Shown: positions 4,910 to 5,788 of the stretch, one piece after another
How the letters are laid out: every line of letters begins with the position of its first letter
Numbering within the stretch: position 1 is the first letter of the stretch
Source of the DNA: JBAYZQ01 sp041672385
GTDB taxonomy: Bacteria; Spirochaetota; Spirochaetia; Sphaerochaetales; Sphaerochaetaceae
Reading direction: 5' to 3'
Assembly (NCBI GenBank): GCA_041672385.1
Contig: JBAYZQ010000146.1
Coordinates: 1-5,788 of the forward strand
Length of the DNA stretch: 5,788 nt
Made by a program: the position numbers and the translations under genes
The notes under the pieces: generated by a model
What the model saw: the letters and a program-made list of their open reading frames with translations, nothing else
What the model was told of the DNA's origin: nothing
The model's database searches: none

Positions 4910-5788
4910 TTACTTACATTCTCTAATCCAACCCTCAGGAGCTTCTATCTCCTGCATTTGAATACTTGTTAAAGTATCAAATAATTTTTGGGTTATTGGA
5001 CCAGGATTCTCCATACCAGTTGGGAAGTAAATGTCGTTGTCTTTAGAATGAACCATTCCAACAGGACTAATAACAGCTGCGGTTCCACAAAGAGCACATT
5101 CTGCAAAATCTTTAACTTCTTCAAAGGCTACTGGTCTTTCTTCAATTTCCAAATTTAACAAATCCCGAGCTACTGTAATCAATGAATTTCGGGTAATTGA
5201 TGGAAGAATAGTATCACTTTTAGGTGTAACAACAGAACCTTCTTTTGTTACAAACAAAAAGTTAGCCCCACCAGTTTCTTCGACAAAAGTACGAGTTTTA
5301 GAATCAAGATACATATTTTCATCATATCCCAAACTATGAGCCAATTGACCTGCATACATACTCATTGCATAGTTTAGTCCAGCTTTAACATTTCCAGTTC
5401 CACAAGGGGCAGCTCTATCAAAATCACTTACCATCAATTTAATTGGTTTCAAACCACCCTTGAAATAAGATCCAACTATTGTTCCAAACAATCTAAAGGT
5501 ATACTCAGAAGAAGGAACTACTCCAATAACAGGAGAAGATCCATAAATAAAAGGCCTTAAATATAAAGAAGCACCAGTCCCATAAGGTGGGACAAAATCA
5601 GCATTAGCTTTTACAACTTCATCTACAGCTTTTAAGAATAGGGTTTCAGGAAGAGGTGGTATACAAAGTCTTTGACAAGTATTAATCATACGTTTCGCAT
5701 TCATTTCTGGTCGAAAGGTTACAAGTTTACCAGATTTAGATCTTTTAGCTTTCAAGCCTTCAAAACAAGTTTGTGCATATTGAAAAAC
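4910..5788 (-). CDS. ilvE: Branched-chain-amino-acid aminotransferase, N-terminus cut by window
   Basis: The C-terminal 292 residues of a fold type IV PLP enzyme that transfers the amino group between glutamate and the keto acids of leucine, isoleucine and valine. The family's long form is about 340-360 residues, so roughly 55-65 are missing. The frame is open to the right edge (VFQYAQTCFEGLKA), so the TTG at 5755 is internal and not a start. Motifs include FEGLKA at visible residues 9-14, YLRPFIYG, RAAPCGTGNVKAG with the PLP lysine at visible residue 135 (codon 5386-5384), FVEETGGANFLFV, TILPSITRNSL, and CGTAAVISPVG. The last block is preceded by cysteines forming CALC (visible residues 231 and 234). 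That is a CxxC sequence, but not at the place of the redox CxxC of human BCAT. No terminator is visible before the next promoter. Confidence 0.95.
   Translation of the reverse strand, partial: VFQYAQTCFEGLKAKRSKSGKLVTFRPEMNAKRMINTCQRLCIPPLPETLFLKAVDEVVKANADFVPPYGTGASLYLRPFIYGSSPVIGVVPSSEYTFRLFGTIVGSYFKGGLKPIKLMVSDFDRAAPCGTGNVKAGLNYAMSMYAGQLAHSLGYDENMYLDSKTRTFVEETGGANFLFVTKEGSVVTPKSDTILPSITRNSLITVARDLLNLEIEERPVAFEEVKDFAECALCGTAAVISPVGMVHSKDNDIYFPTGMENPGPITQKLFDTLTSIQMQEIEAPEGWIRECK

Noticed and set aside
5753..5755. TTG at 5755 as the start of the aminotransferase
   Set aside because: The frame continues upstream through the conserved FEGLKA motif to the window edge, so this codon is an internal leucine.
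1..5788. CRISPR arrays, insertion sequences, tRNA or rRNA genes, phage or defence modules
   Set aside because: No direct repeat array, transposase, terminal inverted repeats or RNA gene signature was seen; apart from the leader region, the window is ordinary core-type gene content.

Overview
The window is AT-rich and densely coding, and it looks like part of the chromosome of a low-GC anaerobic or fermentative bacterium. An envelope with two membranes is suggested (inference) by the solute-binding protein: it has a signal peptide but no lipobox cysteine, whereas Gram-positive ABC binding proteins are normally lipoproteins. Low-GC diderms such as spirochaetes would fit, but the sequence does not fix the taxon.

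Layout. On the + strand from the left edge: the 3' part of an iron-containing alcohol dehydrogenase (ends 541), a strong intrinsic terminator (559-593), a compact promoter with a PerR-box-like site, and a complete Prx6-type peroxiredoxin (643-1311) with its own terminator (1331-1363). That terminator lies inside the 3' end of the convergent mobB gene. On the - strand, reading from right to left: the C-terminal 292 residues of a branched-chain aminotransferase (ilvE, running off the right edge), then a roughly 250-base intergenic region, then a tight four-gene operon. The operon order is FecCD-type permease, ABC ATPase, periplasmic binding protein, MobB. The first two genes overlap by ATGA and the remaining gaps are 9 and 4 bases.

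Main interpretation. The transporter belongs to the BtuCDF/FecBCDE class (type II importer), which would usually be labelled iron-siderophore or cobalamin uptake. The co-transcribed mobB (a GTP-binding protein of molybdenum cofactor maturation) instead points to molybdate or tungstate import, as in the Haemophilus influenzae MolBCA system. The leader of this operon contains a consensus -10 promoter and then a compact multi-stem RNA. The 3' part of that RNA resembles the molybdenum-cofactor (Moco/Tuco) riboswitch. Read together, this is a candidate self-contained circuit: a cofactor-sensing RNA controlling uptake of the oxyanion and a cofactor-maturation protein. The riboswitch family and the substrate are inferences; the gene order, the reading frames and the base pairing can be seen directly.
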